Part shown: positions 1 to 6,747 of the stretch, piece by piece
How positions within the stretch are numbered: the first letter of the stretch is position 1
Layout of the letters: the number at the start of each line of letters is the position of its first letter
Origin: Campylobacteraceae bacterium
GTDB taxonomy: Bacteria > Campylobacterota > Campylobacteria > Campylobacterales > Campylobacteraceae
Direction: 5' to 3'
NCBI GenBank assembly: GCA_031259875.1
Contig: JAIRKW010000063.1
Location: 1-14,091 of the forward strand
DNA: 14,091 bases
Made by a program: the position numbers and the translations under genes
Notes under the pieces: model-generated
What the model saw: the letters and a program-made list of their open reading frames with translations, nothing else
The model's database searches: none
What the model was told of the DNA's origin: nothing

Positions 1-275
1 ACAGTATGTTAAAAGCTTTAGGAGTGCATGAAGCTTCAAAGAAATTAGTATCTGAACATCCAGAAGCTGCTGAAGTTCTATTAAATCCCAATGCCAATGC
101 AGATGAAAAACAAGCTGCCCTTCAAACTTTGCATAATCTCATTACAATAGAGACAGGATATGATGCAGCAACTGTAAATATTATAGTAGGAGCTTTAGAT
201 AAAGGTTTTACTTCGGATAAGACGCAAGAGGTACAATCTTTGAAGAGTCTACGACTTTATCAATATTTGTTATGA
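1..275 (+). CDS. C-terminal fragment of a probable filamentous hemagglutinin-type protein (5' end outside window)
   Basis: The frame is open from the left edge; the first ATG, at 6, has no visible ribosome binding site, so this is most likely the 3' end of a longer gene and not an 89-residue protein. The visible part, such as ASKKLVSEHPEAAEVLLNPN and the following NADEKQAALQTL, resembles from memory the C-terminal segments of large secreted filamentous hemagglutinin or contact-dependent toxin proteins in Campylobacterota. That family assignment is recollection, not a search result. The last dozen residues (QSLKSLRLYQYLL) do not read like the body of the protein, so the natural frame may have been lost near position 235-240 and the fragment may be a pseudogene. 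It converges on miaA. Confidence 0.4.
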   Translation, partial: SMLKALGVHEASKKLVSEHPEAAEVLLNPNANADEKQAALQTLHNLITIETGYDAATVNIIVGALDKGFTSDKTQEVQSLKSLRLYQYLL

Positions 276-371
276 CACTATACCGGTTTATTAGTCATTT
301 GTAATTCTTCAAGGACTGAATTGTTGAATTTTTCTTCTTATAATTTTACAAACTTGTCCCATACGGCTATT
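276..371. other. Short gene-free gap with a possible minus-strand coding remnant
   Basis: This 96-bp gap separates the left-edge fragment from the convergent 3' end of miaA. No clear terminator hairpin is visible. Read on the minus strand from about 365 down to 286, one frame gives IAVWDKFVKL, a stop, then EEKFNNSVLEELQMTNKPV and a stop. This looks like the C-terminus of a protein with one nonsense change, but it is too short to name and could be chance in AT-rich DNA. Confidence 0.25.
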
Positions 372-1268
372 TTATTTGCGTATAAATTTCAATATCTCTT
401 CTTTTATCTCATTAAGCGGTTTTTTTATAATGGGCTGCAAAAATTGCGTGCGGTTAAAGGTGCGCTGTCTTTTGGCAAGTTTTACTGTGTTTTGGATGAT
501 TTTCTCTTCCATTTGAGGTAGTGTGCAAAGTCCGTCAAAATACTCTATTACCTCTTTTATGCCGATAGATTTCATGCAGTTAGGCTCTCTTGTATATTTT
601 TTCTCAAGCCTTGCTACTTCGTCCACAAGTCCTGCTTCTATCATTTTACGTGTTCGTGCTGCAATTCTTTGGCGCAAAATATCCTTGTCGGTCTCTATCT
701 CGAAAATCGGCAACTCTTTAATGATAGGTTCTTTTTTTGTACGTTTTAGAAAGAGACTTGGCAGTTCGCCTGTCTCATAATATATCCCATACCATTTTTC
801 CATACGGTAAATATCATTTTTTTCTACATTTTTGGTATATGCAGGGTCAATTTGTTCCATATTTTCATATGCACTTGAGATGTCCCGCAACACTCTGGCA
901 ACTTTTTTTTGATTTTCATCGCTTACAAGCGGTTTATCGCTAAGACCAGAGAGCAAAGCTTTTAGGTAAAAGCTTGTTCCGCCGACTATAATGAGCGGTA
1001 TGCCCTGTTTTTGGGCATCTGCCGCCGCTTTTTGATAAAGGTCGAAAAAAATTGTTACATTAAAGCTCTCATTCGGCGCGATAACATCTATACCGTAATG
1101 CTTAACGCCTGACATTTGCGTCTGTGTTGGTTTTGCAGAAGCTATATCTATCTCTTTATATACTGATAATGAATCCAATGAAAGTATAATAGCCCTCATA
1201 TCTCTTGCTGCCTCAAGAGCCAAATCGCTTTTTCCGCACGCAGTAGTCCCGATAAGCGCAAGCTGCAT
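372..1268 (-). CDS. miaA: tRNA dimethylallyltransferase MiaA
   Basis: MiaA transfers the dimethylallyl group of DMAPP to N6 of A37 in tRNAs reading codons that begin with U, the first step toward ms2i6A. It is a cytoplasmic enzyme, and 298 residues is the normal length. The P-loop is GTTACGKS at residues 7-14 (usually GPTASGKS), followed by DSLSVYKEIDIASAKP at 32-47, which carries the catalytic Asp and matches the family DSMQVYRGLDIGTAKP. VGGTSFYLKALLSG starts at 95, and KRQRTFNRTQF lies near the C-terminus. The start ATG has AAGGAA about 7 nt upstream. A -10 element for this strand lies about 27-32 bp upstream. The gene is divergent from mqnP and convergent with the left-edge fragment. Confidence 0.97.
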   Translation of the reverse strand: MQLALIGTTACGKSDLALEAARDMRAIILSLDSLSVYKEIDIASAKPTQTQMSGVKHYGIDVIAPNESFNVTIFFDLYQKAAADAQKQGIPLIIVGGTSFYLKALLSGLSDKPLVSDENQKKVARVLRDISSAYENMEQIDPAYTKNVEKNDIYRMEKWYGIYYETGELPSLFLKRTKKEPIIKELPIFEIETDKDILRQRIAARTRKMIEAGLVDEVARLEKKYTREPNCMKSIGIKEVIEYFDGLCTLPQMEEKIIQNTVKLAKRQRTFNRTQFLQPIIKKPLNEIKEEILKFIRK

Positions 1269-1294
1269 AGAAATTCCTTATGAGTGTTTTTGGA

Positions 1295-1300
1295 ATTATA
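1295..1300 (-). promoter_or_regulatory. -10 element of the miaA promoter
   Basis: On the minus strand the sequence reads AGATATAATTCC, with a perfect TATAAT about 27-32 bp before the miaA start codon. No convincing -35 box is present, as is usual for Campylobacterota housekeeping promoters. It sits in the 96-111 bp divergent gap shared with mqnP. Confidence 0.6.
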
Positions 1301-1346
1301 TCTATATTTTTTACCTAAATAAATTTAATTTTTTGGCAATTTGATG

Positions 1347-1352
1347 TAAAAT
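1347..1352 (+). promoter_or_regulatory. Possible -10 element upstream of mqnP
   Basis: TGATGTAAAAT is a plausible but imperfect -10 hexamer (TAAAAT). Transcription from it would start near 1359. That leaves only about 6 nt before the ATG at 1365, but a normal 21-nt leader with a Shine-Dalgarno before the GTG at 1380, which favours the GTG start. Confidence 0.35.
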
Positions 1353-1379
1353 TTAATAATTTAAATGAAAGAGGTAAGC

Positions 1380-2264
1380 GTGAAGCGGCTTTGGTCTATC
1401 CTGAAAGATATAAATGAACTTATAGTTTTTAAACATTCTGTTTTTGCTCTGCCTTTTATTTTTATCGCAATGATAGTATCCTCATATGAAGTAAACCATT
1501 CGGCATGGTTTGGTTTCAAACTGCTGATATTGGGCATACTGTGTGCCGTGAGTGCCAGAAATTTTGCAATGGCGTTTAACCGTCTTGCGGATGATGATAT
1601 AGATGCCTTGAATCCAAGGACGGTCAACCGCCCGAGCGTGGATGGCAGAATCGGCAGAACCAATATGATACTGTTTATCCTTTTTAATGCTGTTTTATTT
1701 ATTTTTGTTGCATGGCTTATCAATAAAACGGCGTTCATTGTGTCATTTCCAATACTGATAATACTTGCAAGCTATTCTTTTTTCAAGCGTTTTTCACCAT
1801 TTGCCCATTTGGTATTGGGGCTCTCTTTGGGACTTGCTCCGATAGCTGGAACCATAGCGGTATCGGGCAGTACGCATATATGGTCTTGGCTTTTGTGTTT
1901 TGGCGTTATGTTTTGGGCGGCAGGATTTGATCTTTTGTATTCGCTGCAAGATATTGAGTTTGATAAAGAGCATAAGCTTTATTCTATTCCTTCGCGTTAT
2001 GGTAAAGAAGCGGCTCTTGCAACATCAGCTGGATTTCATATATTGGCAGTTATATTTTGGCTGTTGTTTGTGGGTAATGCTTCTCTTGGTTTAGTCTCTT
2101 ACGCGGCAGTAGCGGTAAGCGCGGCGATACTGTGCTGTGAACATTTGATAGTAAGGCGCGATTTTAAAAAGATAGACAAAGCGTTTTTTACGCTTAACGG
2201 TTATCTTGGCATAATGTTTTTTATCTTTGTGTGGATAGATATTGTTTTTATGATAGGAGATTGA
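1380..2264 (+). CDS. mqnP: Menaquinone biosynthesis prenyltransferase MqnP (UbiA family)
   Basis: This integral membrane enzyme of the UbiA superfamily is the prenyltransferase assigned to the futalosine route to menaquinone, used by Campylobacterota in place of the Men pathway. About 294 residues with seven to nine hydrophobic segments are seen. The first Asp-rich motif is NRLADDDID at residues 67-75 followed by NPRTVNRPS; the second is DLLYSLQDIEFD at 184-195. Both bind the Mg-diphosphate of the isoprenoid donor. I place the start at the GTG because GAGG lies 5 nt before it. An in-frame ATG 15 nt upstream (1365) lacks a ribosome binding site but would add only five residues. Older annotations call such genes ubiA. 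It heads the long plus-strand cluster. Confidence 0.9.
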   Translation: MKRLWSILKDINELIVFKHSVFALPFIFIAMIVSSYEVNHSAWFGFKLLILGILCAVSARNFAMAFNRLADDDIDALNPRTVNRPSVDGRIGRTNMILFILFNAVLFIFVAWLINKTAFIVSFPILIILASYSFFKRFSPFAHLVLGLSLGLAPIAGTIAVSGSTHIWSWLLCFGVMFWAAGFDLLYSLQDIEFDKEHKLYSIPSRYGKEAALATSAGFHILAVIFWLLFVGNASLGLVSYAAVAVSAAILCCEHLIVRRDFKKIDKAFFTLNGYLGIMFFIFVWIDIVFMIGD

Positions 2265-2265
2265 G

Positions 2266-2691
2266 GTGTTCAGCGATGCTTTAATGTTTGCCGCTCTTTT
2301 GGCAGCAATGTTTTTGCTTATTGTTTTTATTATTATACGCGATAAAAATGTATTGTCTAGACTCTGTATATTGGAGAAAGTCATAGAGGATTTAAACCAA
2401 GAGAATCACAAACTCAACAAAGTTGTTAAAAAACAGAATTTGGACATTGACGGCGGTATACAAAAGATAGTGGAAGATGAGGTGCAAAACCGTGTTGTAC
2501 CGTTGAAACAATCGCTTCAAGAGGTCAAAAAAATCACCGAAGAGTTTAGGGAACAGCATAATGTAGGTGACTATGAAAAAAAAGTTATAGACCTTTATAA
2601 AGAGGGCAAGAATGAAAATGCCATAGCGCAGGCTTTAGGGCTTACAATATCGCAAGTAGAGCTTATATTGTCACTGAATGATACACAATGA
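2266..2691 (+). CDS. Membrane-anchored coiled-coil protein with C-terminal helix-turn-helix-like motif
   Basis: The start is GTG, preceded by AGGAG at an ideal 6-nt spacing and lying just after the mqnP stop codon. The 141-residue protein has one N-terminal membrane helix (about residues 5-24), a charged coiled coil (about 35-105, rich in E, K, Q), and a C-terminal segment YKEGKNENAIAQALGLTISQVELIL that looks like a short helix-turn-helix. The layout resembles DUF6115-type proteins of other bacteria; that name is from memory. No catalytic residues are seen and the function is unknown. Its stop codon overlaps the ATG of the next gene (ATGA), implying translational coupling. Confidence 0.8.
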   Translation: MFSDALMFAALLAAMFLLIVFIIIRDKNVLSRLCILEKVIEDLNQENHKLNKVVKKQNLDIDGGIQKIVEDEVQNRVVPLKQSLQEVKKITEEFREQHNVGDYEKKVIDLYKEGKNENAIAQALGLTISQVELILSLNDTQ

Positions 2692-3395
2692 GAGTGCACG
2701 AAAGTTGGCAGGATACGATAAATCTTGCGTATCGAGCATTGGACGCGCAATATCGTGCTTTTTTGGAGAGCAACGCCGGATACTTTCCGAATTTTGATAA
2801 TTTTTTAAATGCCTTTAAAACTCTGCCGCGCAATAAAACCAAATCCATACTTTTTGGACAAGATCCATATCCAAGAAGCCAAAGCGCGATAGGCTATGCT
2901 TTTATAGACGGCGCAGTAAAAACGCTCTTTTCCGACAAAGGACTGTCGCGCGAAGTAAACCGCGCTACGAGTCTGAGAAATTTTATAAAAATGCTTTTGC
3001 TCTCTTCAAAACGGCTTAATGATGTAACGCAAGAAAGTATCGCGCAGTTTGATAAAAACAGAGCTATAAATTCGATATATGAATGGAAAGATAATTTTGA
3101 AAAAAACGGTATTTTATTGCTGAACAGTGCGCTTATTTTTACAAAAAAAGAGGATACGAAAAAACATGCCAAAGCATTCAGTCCTTTTATACGCGTGCTT
3201 TTAAACGAATTAGCGCATGATAATATAGAGCTTATACTGCTCGGCTCAATCAGTAAAGAGATAGAACGGCTTCTGCCGCCGTCTCATAATTTTCATCTCT
3301 TTTGCGCTTGTCATCCGTACAATATAGAATTTATAACCGACAAAAAAGTGCTTGAGAGATTTTCCAAAACGGATCTTTTGGAAAAATGTATTTAG
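2688..3395 (+). CDS. Divergent uracil-DNA glycosylase (family 1-like)
   Basis: Predicted to remove uracil from DNA in base excision repair. The water-activating motif is GQDPYPR at 57-63, with catalytic Asp59 (classical Ung has GQDPYH). A GYAF segment at 69-72 matches GLAF, SLRN at 95-98 matches the conserved S-L-x-N, LLLNSAL at 143-149 matches LLLN, and CHPYN at 208-212 takes the place of the leucine-loop motif HPSPLS. Its 235 residues fit a family 1 enzyme. The loss of HPSP and the Pro after GQDPY make it an outlier, so substrate range or activity may differ. It overlaps the upstream gene by 4 bp and queE by 10 bp. An in-frame GTG at 2694 is a possible alternative start. Confidence 0.8.
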   Translation: MRVHESWQDTINLAYRALDAQYRAFLESNAGYFPNFDNFLNAFKTLPRNKTKSILFGQDPYPRSQSAIGYAFIDGAVKTLFSDKGLSREVNRATSLRNFIKMLLLSSKRLNDVTQESIAQFDKNRAINSIYEWKDNFEKNGILLLNSALIFTKKEDTKKHAKAFSPFIRVLLNELAHDNIELILLGSISKEIERLLPPSHNFHLFCACHPYNIEFITDKKVLERFSKTDLLEKCI

Positions 3396-4144
3396 TAGAG
3401 AGTTTTTTAAGTATTCAAGGTGAAGGCAAATATGCCGGCTATCCGTCGCTGTTTGTACGTTTTGGAGGGTGCAACTTGAAATGCAGGGGATTTGGGTGCG
3501 AGTTTATATCGCCGCTTGATGGCTCAAAAATCATCGGCTGCGATTCCCTTTATGCTGTAAATGAAAAACACTTTAAATCCGAATGGAAGAGTTTTGATAA
3601 TTCACAAAAACTCTTTGAAAAAATCGTAGAATATGTACAAGATATAGATTATCTGCCGCATCTTGTTATTACCGGCGGAGAACCTTTGATACACTATAAA
3701 AACCCTGTTTTTTACGGCTTTTTGGGGTTGGCGTTAGATTACGGCTTTGATATATTTTTTGAGACAAATGCAACTGTAGATATTGATTTTGATAAATTTG
3801 CTTTGTATAGAAAGATAGGATTTGCAATGAGCGTAAAACTTTCAAACTCGCTTGAGACATATGAAAAACGTGTCAATAAAGAGGCTATACGAAAGATTGC
3901 TTTGTATGCTAAAGAGGCGTTTTTTAAATTTGTCCTTAATGAAGAGATGATGCATGAGGCCAAAGTACAGATAGAGGAGATAACCAAAGATATCGATGTG
4001 CCTATTTTTTGTATGCCGCTTGGTGCAAATCGTTTGGAACTTGAAAAAAATAGCCGCGCAGTAACTCTGTTTTGTCTGAAAAATGGTTACAATTACAGCG
4101 ATAGAATACATATCCGCTTATGGGGCGACAAAAGAGGAGTTTAA
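3386..4144 (+). CDS. queE: 7-carboxy-7-deazaguanine synthase QueE (radical SAM)
   Basis: QueE rearranges 6-carboxytetrahydropterin to 7-carboxy-7-deazaguanine with SAM and Mg2+, in the route to preQ0 and queuosine. The N-terminus VESFLSIQGEGKYAGYPSLF (residues 4-23) is diagnostic. The cluster region has Cys29, Cys33, Cys38 and Cys52: C-x3-C-x4-C, then GCDS. This is neither the classic CX3CX2C nor the CX14CX2C described for Burkholderia multivorans QueE. VITGGEPLI is the GGE-type SAM-binding motif. At 252 residues it is a normal length. Its start lies inside the 3' end of the glycosylase gene, and its stop abuts the queD start, so the two enzymes of consecutive steps are coupled. Confidence 0.93.
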   Translation: MYLVESFLSIQGEGKYAGYPSLFVRFGGCNLKCRGFGCEFISPLDGSKIIGCDSLYAVNEKHFKSEWKSFDNSQKLFEKIVEYVQDIDYLPHLVITGGEPLIHYKNPVFYGFLGLALDYGFDIFFETNATVDIDFDKFALYRKIGFAMSVKLSNSLETYEKRVNKEAIRKIALYAKEAFFKFVLNEEMMHEAKVQIEEITKDIDVPIFCMPLGANRLELEKNSRAVTLFCLKNGYNYSDRIHIRLWGDKRGV

Positions 4145-4726
4145 ATGATAATCCGCAAAATGTTTAAATTTGAAAATACGCACATCGTACGCGGCTGCTC
4201 TACAAAAAGGTGCCGCACAAGTATTCATGGGCATTCGTATAAAGTAGAAGTGCTTTTTGAATCAACGACGCTTGATAACGCGCAGATGGTATATGATTTT
4301 GGTCTTATGAAAGGCGGCATGCAGGATTTAATAGAGTCGTTTGACCACTCTGTCACCTTATGGAATAAAGACGACGAGGGTTATATAGCGGCGATGAAGA
4401 AGTATTCGGATAGATGGGTAGAGCTTCCTGTGAGTCCAACGGCGGAGCAGTTTGCAAGAATTATATTCTTGATGGTTGATTTGCTTTTGACAAATACCGT
4501 TTTTGTCAACGGCGAGGGTAAAATAAGCGTTAATTCTGTTATTGTTCACGAAACGGACAGAGGTTATGCTAAGGCTGAAGTCAAAGATGTATACAGCGAA
4601 GTTATGGGTACTATCAGTCCAAACGACATTGTTTTTTCTAAAGGCGTTATGGAAGATTGGTCAGATAATGATTTATGGCGTAAAATCCTAAGCGGCAAAC
4701 AAATCATAAACCCGAAGATAGTTTAA
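4145..4726 (+). CDS. queD: 6-carboxytetrahydropterin synthase QueD
   Basis: QueD (PTPS family) converts 7,8-dihydroneopterin triphosphate to 6-carboxy-5,6,7,8-tetrahydropterin, the substrate of QueE encoded just upstream. Zinc ligands are His13, His28 and His30 (HGHSY at 28-32), with the catalytic Cys most likely Cys23; VIVHETDRGYA supplies the conserved C-terminal Glu. At 193 residues it is longer than the roughly 120-residue Escherichia coli enzyme; the extra length comes from a central insertion and the C-terminal tail after VHET. The ATG directly follows the queE TAA, with AGGAG 5 nt before it. Confidence 0.92.
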   Translation: MIIRKMFKFENTHIVRGCSTKRCRTSIHGHSYKVEVLFESTTLDNAQMVYDFGLMKGGMQDLIESFDHSVTLWNKDDEGYIAAMKKYSDRWVELPVSPTAEQFARIIFLMVDLLLTNTVFVNGEGKISVNSVIVHETDRGYAKAEVKDVYSEVMGTISPNDIVFSKGVMEDWSDNDLWRKILSGKQIINPKIV

Positions 4727-4737
4727 AAGGAGAATGA

Positions 4738-5406
4738 ATGAGAAGAGCGATAATCGGTATAACGGCGGCTGTTTTGGTGCTATCCGGTTGCGGCAGCAGT
4801 GAGAAAAGCAGCTCAAACACACTTGAAGAGATAAATAAAACACACCAAGATATTGTAAGCAGTGTTGGCGAGAAAACTTCTAAGGCAATTGAAAAGGCAG
4901 GTGAGATAAGCCAAAAGGTTGAAGAGGTTGGGGATGATATAGCCCAAAAAGCTGCCGAAGCCAAAGAAGCAGCTAAAAAAGCATTGCAAGAAGCAGCAAA
5001 TGCAAGCAAAGATATTTTGCAAAAAGCCAACGAAACACTCTCGGATATTAGTGAAAAAGCCGATAAAATTATAAATGAAAGCGCAAGTACGGTTGAAGCC
5101 GCAAAGCAAAAAGCAGACAATATAGCCAAAGCGGTTGCTGCTCCGCTGACAAATTCAGATAAAGGTAAAAAACTCTTTATGACTTGCATACCATGTCACG
5201 GTACAAAGGCTGAAAAGTCGGCTGTTAATAAAAGTCAGATTATCAATAAATGGAGTAGAGAGCAAATTCTAAAAGCACTTAAAGGATACAAAGACGGCAC
5301 ATATGGCGGCGCGTTTAAAGCTCAAATGGTACCTACTGCCAAAAGATTAAGCGACAGTGACATGGAAGAGTTGGCTGCATATATAGTTAACCTCGGAAAA
5401 CAATAA
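4738..5406 (+). CDS. Lipoprotein cytochrome c with long helical spacer
   Basis: The protein is predicted to be an outer- or periplasm-facing lipid-anchored monoheme cytochrome. A lipoprotein signal peptide ends in the lipobox LSGC with Cys18 as the lipidated residue. Residues about 28-135 are an Ala/Lys/Glu-rich amphipathic helical segment (for example AAEAKEAAKKALQEAANA) of apolipoprotein or LEA-like type. The cytochrome domain follows, with heme motif CIPCH at 150-154 and probable axial Met197 in AQMVPTAKRLSD. The domain resembles small cytochrome c-553-type electron carriers. From memory, C. jejuni has a heme-binding lipoprotein at the same position. AAAGGAG precedes the start. Its stop overlaps the next ATG by 1 bp. 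The redox partner is unknown. Confidence 0.85.
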   Translation: MRRAIIGITAAVLVLSGCGSSEKSSSNTLEEINKTHQDIVSSVGEKTSKAIEKAGEISQKVEEVGDDIAQKAAEAKEAAKKALQEAANASKDILQKANETLSDISEKADKIINESASTVEAAKQKADNIAKAVAAPLTNSDKGKKLFMTCIPCHGTKAEKSAVNKSQIINKWSREQILKALKGYKDGTYGGAFKAQMVPTAKRLSDSDMEELAAYIVNLGKQ

Positions 5407-5798
5407 TGGATGAAACGATAGAGCTTGTTAAAAACATTTTATCATTCAGTGTTTTTGCTTTTATTGCGTCTGCATTAACGGGTTTTGTACTATTTTGCCT
5501 TGCAGATAAAAAAGAGATTCTGCGAAAATATTTCCGTGCTGTAATGCCAATGTACTATATGTTTTTAGCATTCATACTATTATGCATTCTTTTATTGCTG
5601 GCGTTTAAAAGCTTTCAAATAACTTTTACAGAAAGTATTGCGCTTATCGTGTGGATGTGCGTTTTATTCGGCGCAATAAAGGCTTACAGGCTTGGCAAAA
5701 AGGGCTGTGAAAAATTTAAAAGCTTTACTGTTAAAAAATATGCGTTTGATATCATTCTTTGCCTTGTTGTTTATATTTTGTGGATTGGTAAAGTTTAA
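5406..5798 (+). CDS. Conserved four-helix membrane protein of unknown function
   Basis: A 130-residue, strongly hydrophobic protein with four predicted membrane segments (about 10-32, 46-68, 77-95 and 112-128) and short basic loops such as RLGKKGCEKFK. No histidine pairs, motifs or domains that I recognise. It overlaps the cytochrome gene by 1 bp (TAATG) and rsmE by 1 bp in the same way, so it is translated with them. Position next to a lipoprotein cytochrome might suggest a role in cytochrome placement or respiration, but this is only context. Confidence 0.8.
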   Translation: MDETIELVKNILSFSVFAFIASALTGFVLFCLADKKEILRKYFRAVMPMYYMFLAFILLCILLLLAFKSFQITFTESIALIVWMCVLFGAIKAYRLGKKGCEKFKSFTVKKYAFDIILCLVVYILWIGKV

Positions 5799-6469
5799 TG
5801 CAGTTTTTGTATCACGAAAAGGCGGGTGAAGAGAGGATTGTTATAGAGAATGAAAGTTTTGCGCATCTGTTCAAATCCCGAAGAAGAGATGCAAAGAAAC
5901 CTCTAAGAGTGCGCAATTTGCATGATAATTTTTTGTATTTGTATGAAATTGTATCAATCAACAGACGCGAAGCAGAGTGTATTTTGAGTCAAAAAACAGT
6001 TTCAGAGCATAAAGCGCGAAAGCCTCTTTGGATAGCGTGGAGTGTAGTAGAGCCTAAAGTGATAGAAAAAACATTACCGTTTTTAAATGAGATAGGCGTT
6101 CAAAAATTGATATTTGTGTATACGAAGTTTTCACAGCGCTCTTTTGCAATCGATACCGCGCGTCTTAAAAGGATAGCTGTAAATTCGTGCGAACAGTGCG
6201 GCAGACACGATATGATAGAGTTTGAGATAATAGACTCATTAGAGGAATTTATGCAAAAATATGAAAATTTTGCAGTTGTGGATTTTTCACAAAACCGGCT
6301 TGAGAGCATAAAAAATCCTCCTCATATTTGGTTTGTAGGCTGCGAAGGAGGATTTAGCGAAGAGGAGAGGCAAAAACTTGAAAATTATCCAATTGTGGGT
6401 TTTGAGAGTGAAAATATTTTAAGAAGCGAAAGTGCAGTGATGGCGGTTGGCGCGAAAATACTATTGTAA
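5798..6469 (+). CDS. rsmE: 16S rRNA (uracil1498-N3)-methyltransferase RsmE
   Basis: RsmE methylates N3 of U1498 in helix 44 of 16S rRNA, using SAM. It has an N-terminal PUA-like RNA-binding part (1-70), then a SPOUT knotted methyltransferase domain. Diagnostic motifs are EQCGR at 132-136, IWFVGCEGGFSEEE at 177-190 (SAM loop) and ILRSESAVMA at 207-216, which form the trefoil knot. At 223 residues it is slightly shorter than the E. coli protein (about 243). The ATG overlaps the previous stop codon by one base. A 77-bp gap with a promoter separates it from rpmE. Confidence 0.95.
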   Translation: MQFLYHEKAGEERIVIENESFAHLFKSRRRDAKKPLRVRNLHDNFLYLYEIVSINRREAECILSQKTVSEHKARKPLWIAWSVVEPKVIEKTLPFLNEIGVQKLIFVYTKFSQRSFAIDTARLKRIAVNSCEQCGRHDMIEFEIIDSLEEFMQKYENFAVVDFSQNRLESIKNPPHIWFVGCEGGFSEEERQKLENYPIVGFESENILRSESAVMAVGAKILL

Positions 6470-6495
6470 ATATTGAAATATCATAAACTTTTTGC

Positions 6496-6501
6496 TATAA
6501 T
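6496..6501 (+). promoter_or_regulatory. Promoter (-10) of rpmE-rsmI
   Basis: TTTTTGCTATAATC is a near-ideal Campylobacterota housekeeping promoter: T-rich stretch, TGC extension and perfect TATAAT. It lies 45 bp before the rpmE start, in the only sizeable gap between mqnP and rsmI, so the ribosomal protein and RsmI can be transcribed independently of the upstream cluster. Confidence 0.75.
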
Positions 6502-6546
6502 CATCAGCTTATTTATTCAAAGAGCTAAAAAATAAAGGAAAATTTA

Positions 6547-6747
6547 ATGAAAAAAGAGATTCACCCACACTACGTAGAGTGTACGGTTACCTGCGCTTGC
6601 GGCAACACTTTTACGACAATGTCCAATAAAAAAGAGATGAAAATAGATATTTGCAACGCTTGCCATCCATTTTTTACCGGCAGCGAAAAAATAGTTGACT
6701 CTGCGGGACGTGTTGAGAAATTTAAGAAAAAATATAATATGCAATAA
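6547..6747 (+). CDS. rpmE: 50S ribosomal protein L31
   Basis: L31 bridges the large-subunit central protuberance and the small-subunit head. The 66-residue protein begins MKKEIHPHY and has the zinc-binding cysteines of the C+ type: Cys16, Cys18, Cys36 and Cys39 (CAC...CNACHPF), so it is the zinc form and not the zinc-free paralog. AAGGAA lies 6 nt before the ATG. The TAA shares one base with the rsmI ATG. Confidence 0.97.
   Translation: MKKEIHPHYVECTVTCACGNTFTTMSNKKEMKIDICNACHPFFTGSEKIVDSAGRVEKFKKKYNMQ

Noticed and set aside
4704..5189. Minus-strand frame of 161 codons opposite the cytochrome gene
   Set aside because: Its Ala/Ser/Leu-rich translation is the complement of the Ala/Lys/Glu-rich helical spacer, an expected artefact; the plus-strand frame has a lipobox and heme motif.
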